Below, piece after piece: positions 6,689 to 13,666 of a stretch of DNA of 23,485 nucleotides. Made by a program: the position numbers and the translations under genes. The stretch's first letter is position 1, and each line of letters opens with the position of its first letter. The DNA comes from Deltaproteobacteria bacterium UBA5799 (GTDB lineage: Bacteria > Desulfobacterota > GWC2-55-46). The stretch lies in NCBI GenBank assembly GCA_002418185.1, contig DIDN01000009.1, positions 1 to 23,485 on the forward strand, read 5' to 3'. The notes below the pieces were generated by a model. It ran no database searches and was not told the DNA's origin. It saw only the letters and a program-made list of their open reading frames with translations.

Positions 6689-9182
6689 GCTTCTTAAGAG
6701 ATGGGTCCCCATACTCGCTCTCCTTATCGCGCTCTCGGCGACTTTCCTGGTCTGGCGCGAGCTTTCCGTCTCCGAGAGGGCCGGCCTCGCCCACCGTACC
6801 GCATTGAAAGCCACGGCAGTTAAGGAACTGATACGGGACGAAATTGGCCTGAGGGTAGAGGCCCTTTCCGAACTTGCCCGGAGATGGGAGGCCGGTGCCG
6901 GGGCCGGGATAAGCTGGCAGGAATGGGAGGATCTCCTCACGTCACAGGGCAGGCAGGGGCTCAAGGCCGTGGTCCTTACGCGCTACGGGGGCGAGCCGGT
7001 CTTCCGGGCCGGAGAGGCCGGCCAGAAGGCAGTGGAGGCCGTAAGCGCCCATGCTGGCGAGGCAGGCGGCGAAGGCGGAGCGCCGGCCCTGTCAGGGCCG
7101 ATAGAGTTCGAGGACGGGAGGGTCGGGTTCGCGGCCTCGGTCCCTATACGCGGCGGCGACGCCTCGTCCGGCGCGCTATCTGGCTTATTCGATTCCACGG
7201 ACCTCATCGGGGCGATATTGTCCGGGAAAAGGGGCGAGCTGCCGGGCTACGCCGTTACTGTCCTGGACGGCGACACGGTCCTCTTCGCCGACGGCGAGGC
7301 GCGGGAAGGCGAATGGGCCGAGAGCCTCGACCTTAATTTCCTGAACGCCGGCTGGACGGTAGAGGTGCGGGCCGGAGACCATATCGTCTCCTCGAGCATT
7401 TCAGTCATACCGTCCGTCGTGCTCGGCATGGGCTCGCTCGTCTCGGTCTTCCTGGCCTCACTCATATATTTCGCCCAGTCGGCAAGGATAAAGGGCAAGA
7501 GCCTGGAAGTGGCCAACGAGATGCTCCGGGCCGAGATAGAGGAGAGGTCGGCCGCTGAGGAGGAATTGCGGAGGAGCGACGAAAAGTTCAGGGGGCTCGT
7601 CGAGACGTCCAGCGACCTGGTATGGGAGGTTGACGAGGACTTGAGGTATACTTACGTAAGCCCGAAGGTCAGGGACATGCTGGGATACCAGGCCGACGAG
7701 GTGCTGGGCAGGTATCTCTGGGACTTCATGGAGCCGGAGGAGGCCCGGAGGGTCAGGGCCGAGTTCATGAGGGCGGCGGCTGAAGGGAGCCCGTTGGGCC
7801 TCTTCGAGAACGTGAATGTAAGGAAGGACGGGACTTGCGTCGTCGTCGAGACGAGCGCCGCGCCGGTCTTCTCCGCTGACGGGGCGTTCTCCGGGTTCAG
7901 GGGGGTAGACAGGGACATAACGGGAAAGAGGCTCGCAGAGGAGGACCTGAGGAAAAGCAGGGCGAGCCTCGCAACCGCCCAGCGGATAGCGCGCATGGGC
8001 AGCTGGGACTGGGACATGACAAGGGGCGAGGTCTCCTGGTCGGACGAGATGTACAGGGTCTTCGGGTCCGAGCCCGGAGGGCTCCGGCCCTCCTATGAGG
8101 CCCTTCTGTGCCTTGCGCACCCGGTGGACAGGGAGGCCGTCAAAAGGAGCATCGACGAATCGGTGAGGAGCGGGGCGCCCTATTCGCTTGAGCACAGGAT
8201 AGTCCTCCATGACGGCAGCCTGAGGGTGGTCCATGAGCAGGGCGAGACGGTATTCGACTGCAGGGGGAGGGCCGCGCGCCTGGTCGGCACCGTGCTGGAC
8301 ATAACCGACAGGAAGAGGACCGATGAGCAGCTGAGTCTCTACAGGGAGCACCTCAAGGACCTCGTGGAGGAGAGGACGGCCGAGCTCAAGGAAGTGAACC
8401 AGAGGCTCGCTTTCGAGGTGGAGATAAGGAAAAAGGCCGAAGAGGCCATAACGCGCATGAACGAGGACCTCGAGGAGAGAGCCCGCGAGCTCGAGAGGGT
8501 CAATAAGGAACTCGAGGCGTTCACCTATTCCGCATCGCACGACCTTCAGGAGCCGCTCCGGGTAATATCAGGGTACGTGCAGCTCCTTTCCCGGAGGTAC
8601 AAGGGGAGGCTCGACGCCGAGGCCGACGAGTTCATCGCCTACGCGGTGGACGGGGTCGGCAGGATGCAGAGGCTCATAAGCGACCTCCTTTCCTACTCCA
8701 GGGTGGGGAGGTTGAAGTCGCTTAAGCCCGTCGACTGCGGGGAGTCGGTCAGGAGCGCGGCAGCGAACCTGAAGGCCCTTCTCGACGAGAGCGGGGCCGT
8801 GCTGGAATACCAGGGCCTTCCGACGGTAATGGCCGACCCGTCGCAGATGGAGCAGCTTTTCATGAACCTCATATCGAACGCGGTGAAGTACAGGAGCGGG
8901 GACAGGCCGCAGGTAAGGATCAAGGCCGAGCTGAACGGCCGGGAATGGCTCTTCTCGGTCAGCGACAACGGCATAGGCATCGACCCCAGGTACTCGGAGA
9001 GGATATTCGAGCTCTTCCAGAGGCTCCACGGGAAGACCGAGTTCCAGGGGAGCGGCATCGGGCTATCCATATGCAAGAAGGTCGTCGAGAACCACGGCGG
9101 CAGGATATGGGTGGAGTCCGCCCCCGGAAAGGGCTCCACCTTCCATTTCACCGTGCCCCTTAAAGAGGCGTCCGATGAATGA
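6687..9182 (+). CDS. Membrane PAS-PAS sensor histidine kinase
   Basis: This autophosphorylating sensor heads a three-gene signalling operon. From the ATG at 6687 (831 residues) the protein starts with a transmembrane segment (about 3-24), then an extracytoplasmic sensor region of about 210 residues with no recognised domain, a second membrane segment (about 237-265), PAS domain 1 (about 297-415), PAS domain 2 (about 430-545) and a charged coiled coil. The HisKA helix carries phospho-acceptor His618 in SASHDLQEPLR, a sequence typical of phytochrome-type kinases. The HATPase domain follows with N-box NLISNAVKY, G1 DNGIGI and G2 GSGIGLS. An in-frame ATG at 6627 would add 20 residues, but it sits at the predicted transcription start and precedes the hydrophobic segment with a non-hydrophobic tail. 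Neither start has a strong ribosome site. The stop overlaps the next gene by 8 bases. The signal sensed is unknown. Confidence 0.9.
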   Translation: MLLKRWVPILALLIALSATFLVWRELSVSERAGLAHRTALKATAVKELIRDEIGLRVEALSELARRWEAGAGAGISWQEWEDLLTSQGRQGLKAVVLTRYGGEPVFRAGEAGQKAVEAVSAHAGEAGGEGGAPALSGPIEFEDGRVGFAASVPIRGGDASSGALSGLFDSTDLIGAILSGKRGELPGYAVTVLDGDTVLFADGEAREGEWAESLDLNFLNAGWTVEVRAGDHIVSSSISVIPSVVLGMGSLVSVFLASLIYFAQSARIKGKSLEVANEMLRAEIEERSAAEEELRRSDEKFRGLVETSSDLVWEVDEDLRYTYVSPKVRDMLGYQADEVLGRYLWDFMEPEEARRVRAEFMRAAAEGSPLGLFENVNVRKDGTCVVVETSAAPVFSADGAFSGFRGVDRDITGKRLAEEDLRKSRASLATAQRIARMGSWDWDMTRGEVSWSDEMYRVFGSEPGGLRPSYEALLCLAHPVDREAVKRSIDESVRSGAPYSLEHRIVLHDGSLRVVHEQGETVFDCRGRAARLVGTVLDITDRKRTDEQLSLYREHLKDLVEERTAELKEVNQRLAFEVEIRKKAEEAITRMNEDLEERARELERVNKELEAFTYSASHDLQEPLRVISGYVQLLSRRYKGRLDAEADEFIAYAVDGVGRMQRLISDLLSYSRVGRLKSLKPVDCGESVRSAAANLKALLDESGAVLEYQGLPTVMADPSQMEQLFMNLISNAVKYRSGDRPQVRIKAELNGREWLFSVSDNGIGIDPRYSERIFELFQRLHGKTEFQGSGIGLSICKKVVENHGGRIWVESAPGKGSTFHFTVPLKEASDE

Positions 9183-9621
9183 GCGCCTGCGTGCAAGGCC
9201 GATGGAGATACTGATGGTCGAGGACAACCCCTACGACGTCCGCCTTACGGTCGAGGCCTTCAGGGACGCGAATGTGGCGAGCAACATGCACCTGGCCGCG
9301 GACGGCGTGGAGGCTGTCGAGTTCCTGAGGAGAGAGGGCAGGCACCGGGACGCGCCGAGGCCCGACCTCATACTCCTGGACCTGAACCTTCCGAAGATGA
9401 ACGGCATGGAGGTGCTCGCCGAGATAAAGGCCGACCCGGAGACGAGGCGCATCCCGGTGGTGGTGCTCACCTCTTCGGGCGACGACAAGGACGTCATGGC
9501 CGCGTACGGGCTCCATACCAACGCATACATAACCAAGCCGGCGGACGTTGACCGGTTCATAACGATAGCGAAAGCGGTCGAGGACTTCTGGTTCTCGGCA
9601 GTGAAGCTTCCGCCGGGGTGA
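9175..9621 (+). CDS. Rcp1-type single-domain response regulator
   Basis: This is a stand-alone receiver of 148 residues without an output domain, of the Rcp1 family that partners phytochrome-like kinases. Visible are the acidic pair in MVEDNPYD, phospho-acceptor Asp69 in LILLDLNLPKMNG, the switch Thr in VLTSS and the conserved Lys in ITKPAD. The family-typical insertion around the REGRHRDAPRPD loop is present. It starts inside the end of the kinase gene (ATGAATGA). An internal ATG at 9202, just before EILMVEDN, is an alternative start that would remove nine residues. The downstream activator gene overlaps its stop or begins three bases after it. It most likely accepts phosphate from the adjacent kinase and may act as a phosphate sink or as an adaptor to another protein. 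The molecular target is not visible here. Confidence 0.9.
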   Translation: MNERLRARPMEILMVEDNPYDVRLTVEAFRDANVASNMHLAADGVEAVEFLRREGRHRDAPRPDLILLDLNLPKMNGMEVLAEIKADPETRRIPVVVLTSSGDDKDVMAAYGLHTNAYITKPADVDRFITIAKAVEDFWFSAVKLPPG

Positions 9622-9623
9622 GA

Positions 9624-11006
9624 ATGCAGAAGATAAGCCTACTGCTCATCGAGGACAGCGACCCTGACGCGCGCCTCTTTAAAGAGATGCTCGTCGACTC
9701 GGGCTCGGGCGAGAGGTTCACTATGACGAGGGCCGGAAGCCTCGGGGAAGCGATGGAGATGCTCCCGGAAACGCAGCCCGACGTGGCGCTCATGGACCTG
9801 AACCTGCCGGACTCCTCGGGGCTCGCCACGTTCCTTGCCCTTCAGAAGGCATACCCCGCGCTCCCGGTAGTGCTCCTTACCGGCCTTGCGGACGAGAACC
9901 TCGCGGCCAGGGCCGTGAGGGAGGGCGCCCAGGACTATCTCATAAAGGGCCAGGTCGACCCGGCCAACATGGCACGCTCCATAATCTACGCGGTCGAAAG
10001 GAGCCTTTCGGAAAGGGCCGCGAGGACCGGGAAAAGGGGAGGCCCGGCCCAACGGAGCTTATGCCCGGAGATGGTAGGTGAAAGCGCCGCCCTCTCCGAG
10101 GTCAAATCCCTCATCTCGACCATTGCCAAGACGTCGAGCACCTCGGTCCTCATTACAGGCGAGACGGGCACCGGCAAGGAGCTCGTAGCCAACGCCATAC
10201 ATTACTCGAGTAGCCGCCGGGAGGGGCCGTTCATCAAGCTCAACTGCAGCGCCATACCCGACACCCTCATGGAGGCCGAGATGTTCGGCTACGAGAAGGG
10301 GGCCTTCACCGACGCGCGCCAGACGAAAAAGGGGCTTTTCGAGCTGGCGGACGGGGGCACCATCTTCCTCGACGAGATAGGGGACATGGACCTCCGGCTT
10401 CAGCCCAAGCTCCTGCAGGTGCTTGAGAACAGGACCTTCAGGAAGCTCGGCGGCGTCCAGGACCAGAGGGTGGACGTACGAGTAATAGCCGCGACAAACC
10501 TTCACCTCGCCAGCATGGTGAGGGAGAAGCGGTTCAGGGAGGACCTTTTCTACAGGCTGAACGTGATGGGCGTGAGCCTGCCGCCCTTAAGGGAGAGGAA
10601 AGAGGACATACTGCCGATAGCAAGGCACTTCCTCGGGGAGAACGGCCCGGGCGGCAGGCAGAAGGGGTTCAAGGGCGGTGCAATAGAGCTGCTCCTCGTC
10701 TATGACTGGCCCGGAAACGTAAGGGAGGTGAAGAACGTGATTGAAAGGGCCCTGATACTGGCAGGCCCGGACGACATAGGCCCGGAGCACCTGAAGATCA
10801 GCGCCCCGGCCCCGCACCATACGGAAGCCCCGCCGCTTGTCGAAGGGTACTCGAGTAATATGACCCTGGAGGAGATCGAAAAGGCCCACATCAGGACCGT
10901 CCTTAAAAGCGCCGGGTGGAACATCACTCATGCATCGAAAACTCTCGGCATATCGAGATTCACCCTCAGGGAAAAGGCCAAAAAGTACGGGCTCAGTAAA
11001 AACTGA
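9624..11006 (+). CDS. NtrC-family sigma-54-dependent response regulator
   Basis: This 460-residue transcription activator has an N-terminal receiver (about 1-120, phospho-acceptor Asp58 in LMDLNLPD, Lys in YLIKG). The AAA+ sigma-54 interaction domain (about 150-385) shows Walker A GETGTGKE at 179-186, loop motif GAFTDA at 226-231, Walker B GGTIFLDEIGD and the arginine region FREDLFYRLN. A C-terminal Fis-type helix-turn-helix (about 410-460) includes NITHASKTLGISRFTLREKA. The loop is GAFTDA instead of the consensus GAFTGA, a natural variant of the sigma-54 contact motif. The ATG at 9624 is preferred because GGGGTGAG precedes it; a GTG at 9618 overlapping the upstream stop would add two residues. 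It is third in the kinase operon. Directly downstream lies a consensus sigma-54 promoter with inverted repeats, making the 11225 operon its most obvious target (inference). Confidence 0.93.
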   Translation: MQKISLLLIEDSDPDARLFKEMLVDSGSGERFTMTRAGSLGEAMEMLPETQPDVALMDLNLPDSSGLATFLALQKAYPALPVVLLTGLADENLAARAVREGAQDYLIKGQVDPANMARSIIYAVERSLSERAARTGKRGGPAQRSLCPEMVGESAALSEVKSLISTIAKTSSTSVLITGETGTGKELVANAIHYSSSRREGPFIKLNCSAIPDTLMEAEMFGYEKGAFTDARQTKKGLFELADGGTIFLDEIGDMDLRLQPKLLQVLENRTFRKLGGVQDQRVDVRVIAATNLHLASMVREKRFREDLFYRLNVMGVSLPPLRERKEDILPIARHFLGENGPGGRQKGFKGGAIELLLVYDWPGNVREVKNVIERALILAGPDDIGPEHLKISAPAPHHTEAPPLVEGYSSNMTLEEIEKAHIRTVLKSAGWNITHASKTLGISRFTLREKAKKYGLSKN

Positions 11007-11008
11007 TT

Positions 11009-11105
11009 GTTTATCGCTATCCGGTAATAAACTTACCATTATGATAAGAAACTTATCAATCCTGCCGGTAAATTTCCTTCCATTTGCATTTCTCTATCGA
11101 TAAAC
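11009..11105. promoter_or_regulatory. Putative activator-binding (enhancer) region
   Basis: This AT-rich stretch between the activator gene and the sigma-54 promoter is dense in inverted repeats. They are GTTTAT-N12-ATAAAC (11009-11032), GGTAA-N5-TTACC (11023-11037) and TGATAAG-AAA-CTTATCA (11042-11058), plus a distant pair GTTTATCG (11009-11016) and CGATAAAC (11098-11105). CCGGTAA also repeats directly (11021, 11065). The best palindrome is centred about 119 bases before the predicted transcription start, the usual distance for sigma-54 enhancers. Assignment to the upstream activator is inference. Confidence 0.55.
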
Positions 11106-11142
11106 CCGTCCGTATATTCTCATTTCCGAGCTTTTTTCCAGC

Positions 11143-11158
11143 TGGCACGCATGTTGCT
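11143..11158 (+). promoter_or_regulatory. Sigma-54 (-24/-12) promoter
   Basis: TGGCACGCATGTTGCT matches the TGGCACG-N4-TTGC[A/T] consensus at every defined position, with the invariant GG (11144-11145) and GC (11156-11157) separated by 10 bases. The predicted transcription start is near 11169, about 56 bases before the TTG start of the receiver-PilZ gene. The element lies just past an NtrC-family activator gene. Confidence 0.88.
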
Positions 11159-11224
11159 ATTAATAAGCCTTGTGACGCATTTTCATCGGGAAATCTACCA
11201 AACTGGCTCCACGCGGAGGCTCTT

Positions 11225-11917
11225 TTGAGGGCGCTCGTAGTCGATGACGAGGAGATGATGCTCGAGGTCTGCTCGGAGATACTCGAATCCGCAGGGTTCG
11301 AGGTTAAGCGGGCCCCGAGCGGCAAGGCGGCTCTCGGGTCTGTGGACGAGCAATGGGACCTTGTCCTCGCGGACATGGACATGCCAGGGCTGCACGGCAT
11401 GGAGTTTTTCCGCATGGCATCCGGTCTGAACGGCGGCTTGAGGCAGAGGTTCCTTTTCATGGCCGGGGGCGACAGGAGGGGTATCGAGGCGGCAAGCGCC
11501 GCCAACGCCCATTTCATAGTGAAGCCTTTCAGGGTCAAGGACCTCATTGCCTCTGTGGAGCGCGTTATCATGAACGCCCGTCTGGGCGGCAGGGGGGACG
11601 CCAGGCAGTCCATGCCCGGGCTCTGTATATCGGTTTCGGCGAGCGGCATCGATTTGAATGCCCGGTCAGAGGATATCTCCAGGCGCGGTGTCGGAATAAG
11701 ATACAAGGGGAGGATGCTCGAACCCCGCTCGAACGTAGGACTCACCCTTTCGGGCTTCTGCCTGAACCTCGTAAAGCAGGCCGAGGTGGTATGGTCCCGA
11801 AAGGGCGGCAACGGCGGGTTTTCATCCGGGCTCCTTTTCACGATGCCGCTGCCTGATTCTGCAATAGCGGATCTGGCAATGGAAGGGCAGTACAGTTACG
11901 AAGGAGGGGTGAGATGA
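11225..11917 (+). CDS. Receiver-PilZ domain protein (TTG start)
   Basis: This two-domain cytoplasmic signalling protein has about 230 residues. Residues 1-120 form a response-regulator receiver with acidic pair Asp7-Asp8 and phospho-acceptor Asp50 (LADMDMPG), and the conserved Lys in FIVKPF. The usual switch Thr/Ser is replaced by Ala80 (FMAGGD). Residues about 125-225 look like a PilZ domain, with RxxxR candidates in ARLGGRGDAR and a D-x-S-x-x-G match in EDISRRG, the signature for cyclic-di-GMP binding. The start chosen is TTG at 11225 because GGAGG lies at 11215-11219, five bases upstream, and because the frame's first ATG (11084) precedes the sigma-54 promoter and encodes no domain. The stop overlaps the sigma-factor start as ATGA. 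PilZ is inferred from motifs; cyclic-di-GMP binding is not proven. Confidence 0.82.
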   Translation: MRALVVDDEEMMLEVCSEILESAGFEVKRAPSGKAALGSVDEQWDLVLADMDMPGLHGMEFFRMASGLNGGLRQRFLFMAGGDRRGIEAASAANAHFIVKPFRVKDLIASVERVIMNARLGGRGDARQSMPGLCISVSASGIDLNARSEDISRRGVGIRYKGRMLEPRSNVGLTLSGFCLNLVKQAEVVWSRKGGNGGFSSGLLFTMPLPDSAIADLAMEGQYSYEGGVR

Positions 11918-12894
11918 GGCAGGCAGTCAGGACGAAAAAGGCGGGGAACGGGGCTGATGCAAAACCCGTTCATGTAGAACCGGGCCGGTCATGGCCCATG
12001 CCCTTCAAGGAAGAGCCGTCCAGGGGGGCTTTGTCGGAAGGCGAGGGGAACGGGGCCGCATACGCACCGGCCGACTCGATAAACATCTATTTCAGGGAAA
12101 TAAAGAGGTTCAGGCTCCTTTCCGCCGACGAGGAGCGGGAGCTTGCGAAGAGGATCGCCCGGGGGGACATGGAGGCCAGGAGGAAGATGATAGAGGCGAA
12201 CCTCAGGCTCGTCGTCAACATAGCCAAGAGATACGCCAACAGGGGGCTTCAGCTCCAGGACCTCATCGACGAGGGCAACATAGGACTTATAAAGGCGGCC
12301 GAGCGGTTCAAGGCCTCGATAGGCTGCAGGTTCTCGACGTACGCCACCTACTGGATAAAACAGACGATCGAAAGGGCGCTCGCCAACAAGGGGAACATGA
12401 TAAGGCTCCCCATACACATAGTGACGGACATCTCCAAGATGGAGAGGGCCGCCAGGGAGTTCAGGGTGCTCTCGAACAGGGACCCGAGCGCCTCCGAGCT
12501 GTCGGACAAGACCGGCCTCTCCGGCAGGTACGTAAAGAAGCTCGAGCTCTTGAAGAAGCGCACAGTCTCGCTCGAGTCGCAGGGCCCGGAAGAATCGGAC
12601 TGCAACCTCCTCGACAGCATCGAGGACGAGGGCGCGCCGGCCCCGGTCGAGTACATCGAGGAGTCGAGGAGGGCCGAGAGGGTCGCCAGCTGGCTCAGCC
12701 TCCTCGACGAGAACGAGAAGAAGATAATAAGCCTCCGTTTCGGCATAGGCGACTACGCCCCCAAGACGCTCGAGGTCATAGGCCGGAGGTTCGGGGTCAC
12801 CAGGGAGCGCGTAAGGCAGATAGAGGAAAAGGCGCTTGTGAAACTGAGGGCCATAGCAAGCGAACACGCGGGCTCTCCGGCAGACCTGCTTTAG
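11914..12894 (+). CDS. rpoS: RpoS-like RNA polymerase sigma factor
   Basis: This is a 326-residue group 1/2 sigma-70-family factor lacking region 1.1. After a variable tail of about 50 residues come region 1.2 (DSINIYFREIKRFRLLS), region 2 with LVVNIAKRYANRGLQLQDLI and the promoter-melting and -10 recognition helix RFSTYATYWIKQTIERA, region 3 starting at IRLPIHIV, and region 4.2 with the -35 helix-turn-helix FGVTRERVRQIEEKAL. The size and the QTIERA/IRLPIHIV sequence fit RpoS better than RpoD (longer) or RpoH (different region 2.4). AAGGAGG at 11901-11907 gives an ideal ribosome site, and the ATGA overlap couples translation to the receiver-PilZ gene. Expression from the sigma-54 promoter at 11143 would make this a sigma-54-to-RpoS cascade. 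It would direct polymerase to stationary-phase or stress genes (family knowledge). Confidence 0.82.
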   Translation: MRQAVRTKKAGNGADAKPVHVEPGRSWPMPFKEEPSRGALSEGEGNGAAYAPADSINIYFREIKRFRLLSADEERELAKRIARGDMEARRKMIEANLRLVVNIAKRYANRGLQLQDLIDEGNIGLIKAAERFKASIGCRFSTYATYWIKQTIERALANKGNMIRLPIHIVTDISKMERAAREFRVLSNRDPSASELSDKTGLSGRYVKKLELLKKRTVSLESQGPEESDCNLLDSIEDEGAPAPVEYIEESRRAERVASWLSLLDENEKKIISLRFGIGDYAPKTLEVIGRRFGVTRERVRQIEEKALVKLRAIASEHAGSPADLL

Positions 12895-12902
12895 GGGCCG
12901 GG

Positions 12903-12930
12903 TTGCGGGATTGTTGCTGGAGCTTATAAG
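12903..12930 (+). promoter_or_regulatory. Weak candidate sigma-70 promoter before the pseudo-receiver gene
   Basis: TTGCGG at 12903-12908 and TATAAG at 12925-12930 are separated by 16 bases, in the 121-base gap between the sigma-factor gene and the small receiver gene. The -10 is good and the -35 partial. The gene could equally be read through from the sigma-54 operon, since no terminator is visible in the gap. Confidence 0.3.
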
Positions 12931-13015
12931 AGATTGCCTTGACTCCCGAACAGAACACTGCTTTTCGAATGCCCCCGTGGCCGGTCAGCCCGGGGCGCGG
13001 AAGAAAGGAGCGGCA

Positions 13016-13465
13016 ATGATACGCGTCATGGTGTCGCTTTGGGACAGGCCCCGCAGTGAAGCTGTAATGGACTTGCTGGACTGCGCCGGCGGGATAGAGG
13101 CGTCAATGGCGGGGCAGGGCGGAAACCGGGAGGGTGCCGACTCCGGTGCCGGGCCTCACGTGGTCCTTGCCGACCCGGAGACCCTGCCGGGCCTGCTAAA
13201 CCGCGGCTTGCCGGAAGGGGCCAGAATACTCCTGGTCTGCGGAGAAGAAAAAGAGGAGATGCAATACCCCCCTGGCGGACGCCGGATCTCCGGAATCATA
13301 AGGCAAGGGGCGAGCGGAGTGGTCCTCCAGACAGCGATAAAGGCCGTCGCGAGAGGGGCGGCATGGGTCGAGTGCGCGCCCGGAGGCATCGAGTGCCTTG
13401 AAGTATCCGTTGGAGACGGACAGGAAAGCCTGGAGGCCCTGGCCGGATGCGGAACCGACGCCTAA
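13016..13465 (+). CDS. Degenerate stand-alone receiver (NarL-type, no output domain)
   Basis: This 149-residue protein is not recognised as a named family. Its fold signature resembles the receiver of NarL/FixJ regulators: an IRVMV first strand, Asp53 in HVVLADPETLPG at the usual phospho-acceptor position, an ARILLVCG strand and a tail GIIRQGASGVVLQTAIKAVARGAAWVE that parallels the NarL pattern. Key residues are altered: the N-terminal acidic pair is missing, the switch Thr is Cys or absent, and the conserved Lys is Arg. No DNA-binding helix-turn-helix follows; the protein ends about 25 residues later. The ATG at 13016 is chosen because AAAGGAG (13004-13010) lies five bases upstream; the frame stays open to 12911 without a ribosome site. 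It follows the sigma-factor gene and ends overlapping, tail to tail, a minus-strand micropeptide. It may modulate the adjacent regulators as a pseudo-receiver (inference). Confidence 0.65.
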   Translation: MIRVMVSLWDRPRSEAVMDLLDCAGGIEASMAGQGGNREGADSGAGPHVVLADPETLPGLLNRGLPEGARILLVCGEEKEEMQYPPGGRRISGIIRQGASGVVLQTAIKAVARGAAWVECAPGGIECLEVSVGDGQESLEALAGCGTDA

Positions 13466-13551
13466 TTGATATAAAAAGAGTACGCGGCCACCGCCGCGAC
13501 GCCCACCGCCAAAATTATAAGCACTTCGATAGAGCCTTTCTCGTTATTCAT
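13462..13551 (-). CDS. 29-residue single-span membrane micropeptide
   Basis: This very small protein is not recognised. It begins MNNEKGSIEVLII and is then almost wholly hydrophobic (about residues 8-25, Ala/Val/Ile/Leu rich), ending in the polar-aromatic YSFYIN, so it should be a single-span membrane peptide. Three signals support it as a real gene: AGGGGAG (13558-13564) six bases before the ATG, a near-consensus sigma-70 promoter at 13667-13695, and a position outside the flanking genes. The KGS-x-E sequence before the hydrophobic stretch is faintly like a prepilin N-terminus, but the Glu is not at position +5 after the Gly, so a pilin call is not supported. Its last codons overlap the stop of the convergent pseudo-receiver gene by 4 bases. 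Confidence 0.6.
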   Translation of the reverse strand: MNNEKGSIEVLIILAVGVAAVAAYSFYIN

Positions 13552-13666
13552 GATGCGCTCCCCTGTTGAGTAGTAAAGACCCGGAAGGCCCGGGCGATTA
13601 TCAGCCGGTCCGGCCTGCCGCCTGTCCCCGGCTGTATTGCGGGTTCTGGCGCTCCCAGCAAAGCCT

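Noticed and set aside
6651..6689. CRISPR-like repeats
   Set aside because: The copies are directly adjacent 13-mers without spacers; no cas genes are near.
7458..8540. 360-codon open frame on the minus strand
   Set aside because: It lies wholly opposite the PAS and coiled-coil part of the histidine kinase and has Pro/Arg/Leu-rich shadow composition with no motif.
11989..12929. Long open frames on both strands over the sigma-factor gene
   Set aside because: They are Arg/Gly/Gln-rich or Pro-rich frame shadows of a clear RpoS-like sequence.
12911..13015. Extended start of the pseudo-receiver gene
   Set aside because: It has no ribosome site; the receiver's first strand begins right after the ATG at 13016, which has AAAGGAG upstream.
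13462..13551. Type IV pilin or Flp pilin identity for the micropeptide
   Set aside because: The Glu is at +3 relative to the Gly, not +5, and there is no post-span domain; the resemblance is too weak.
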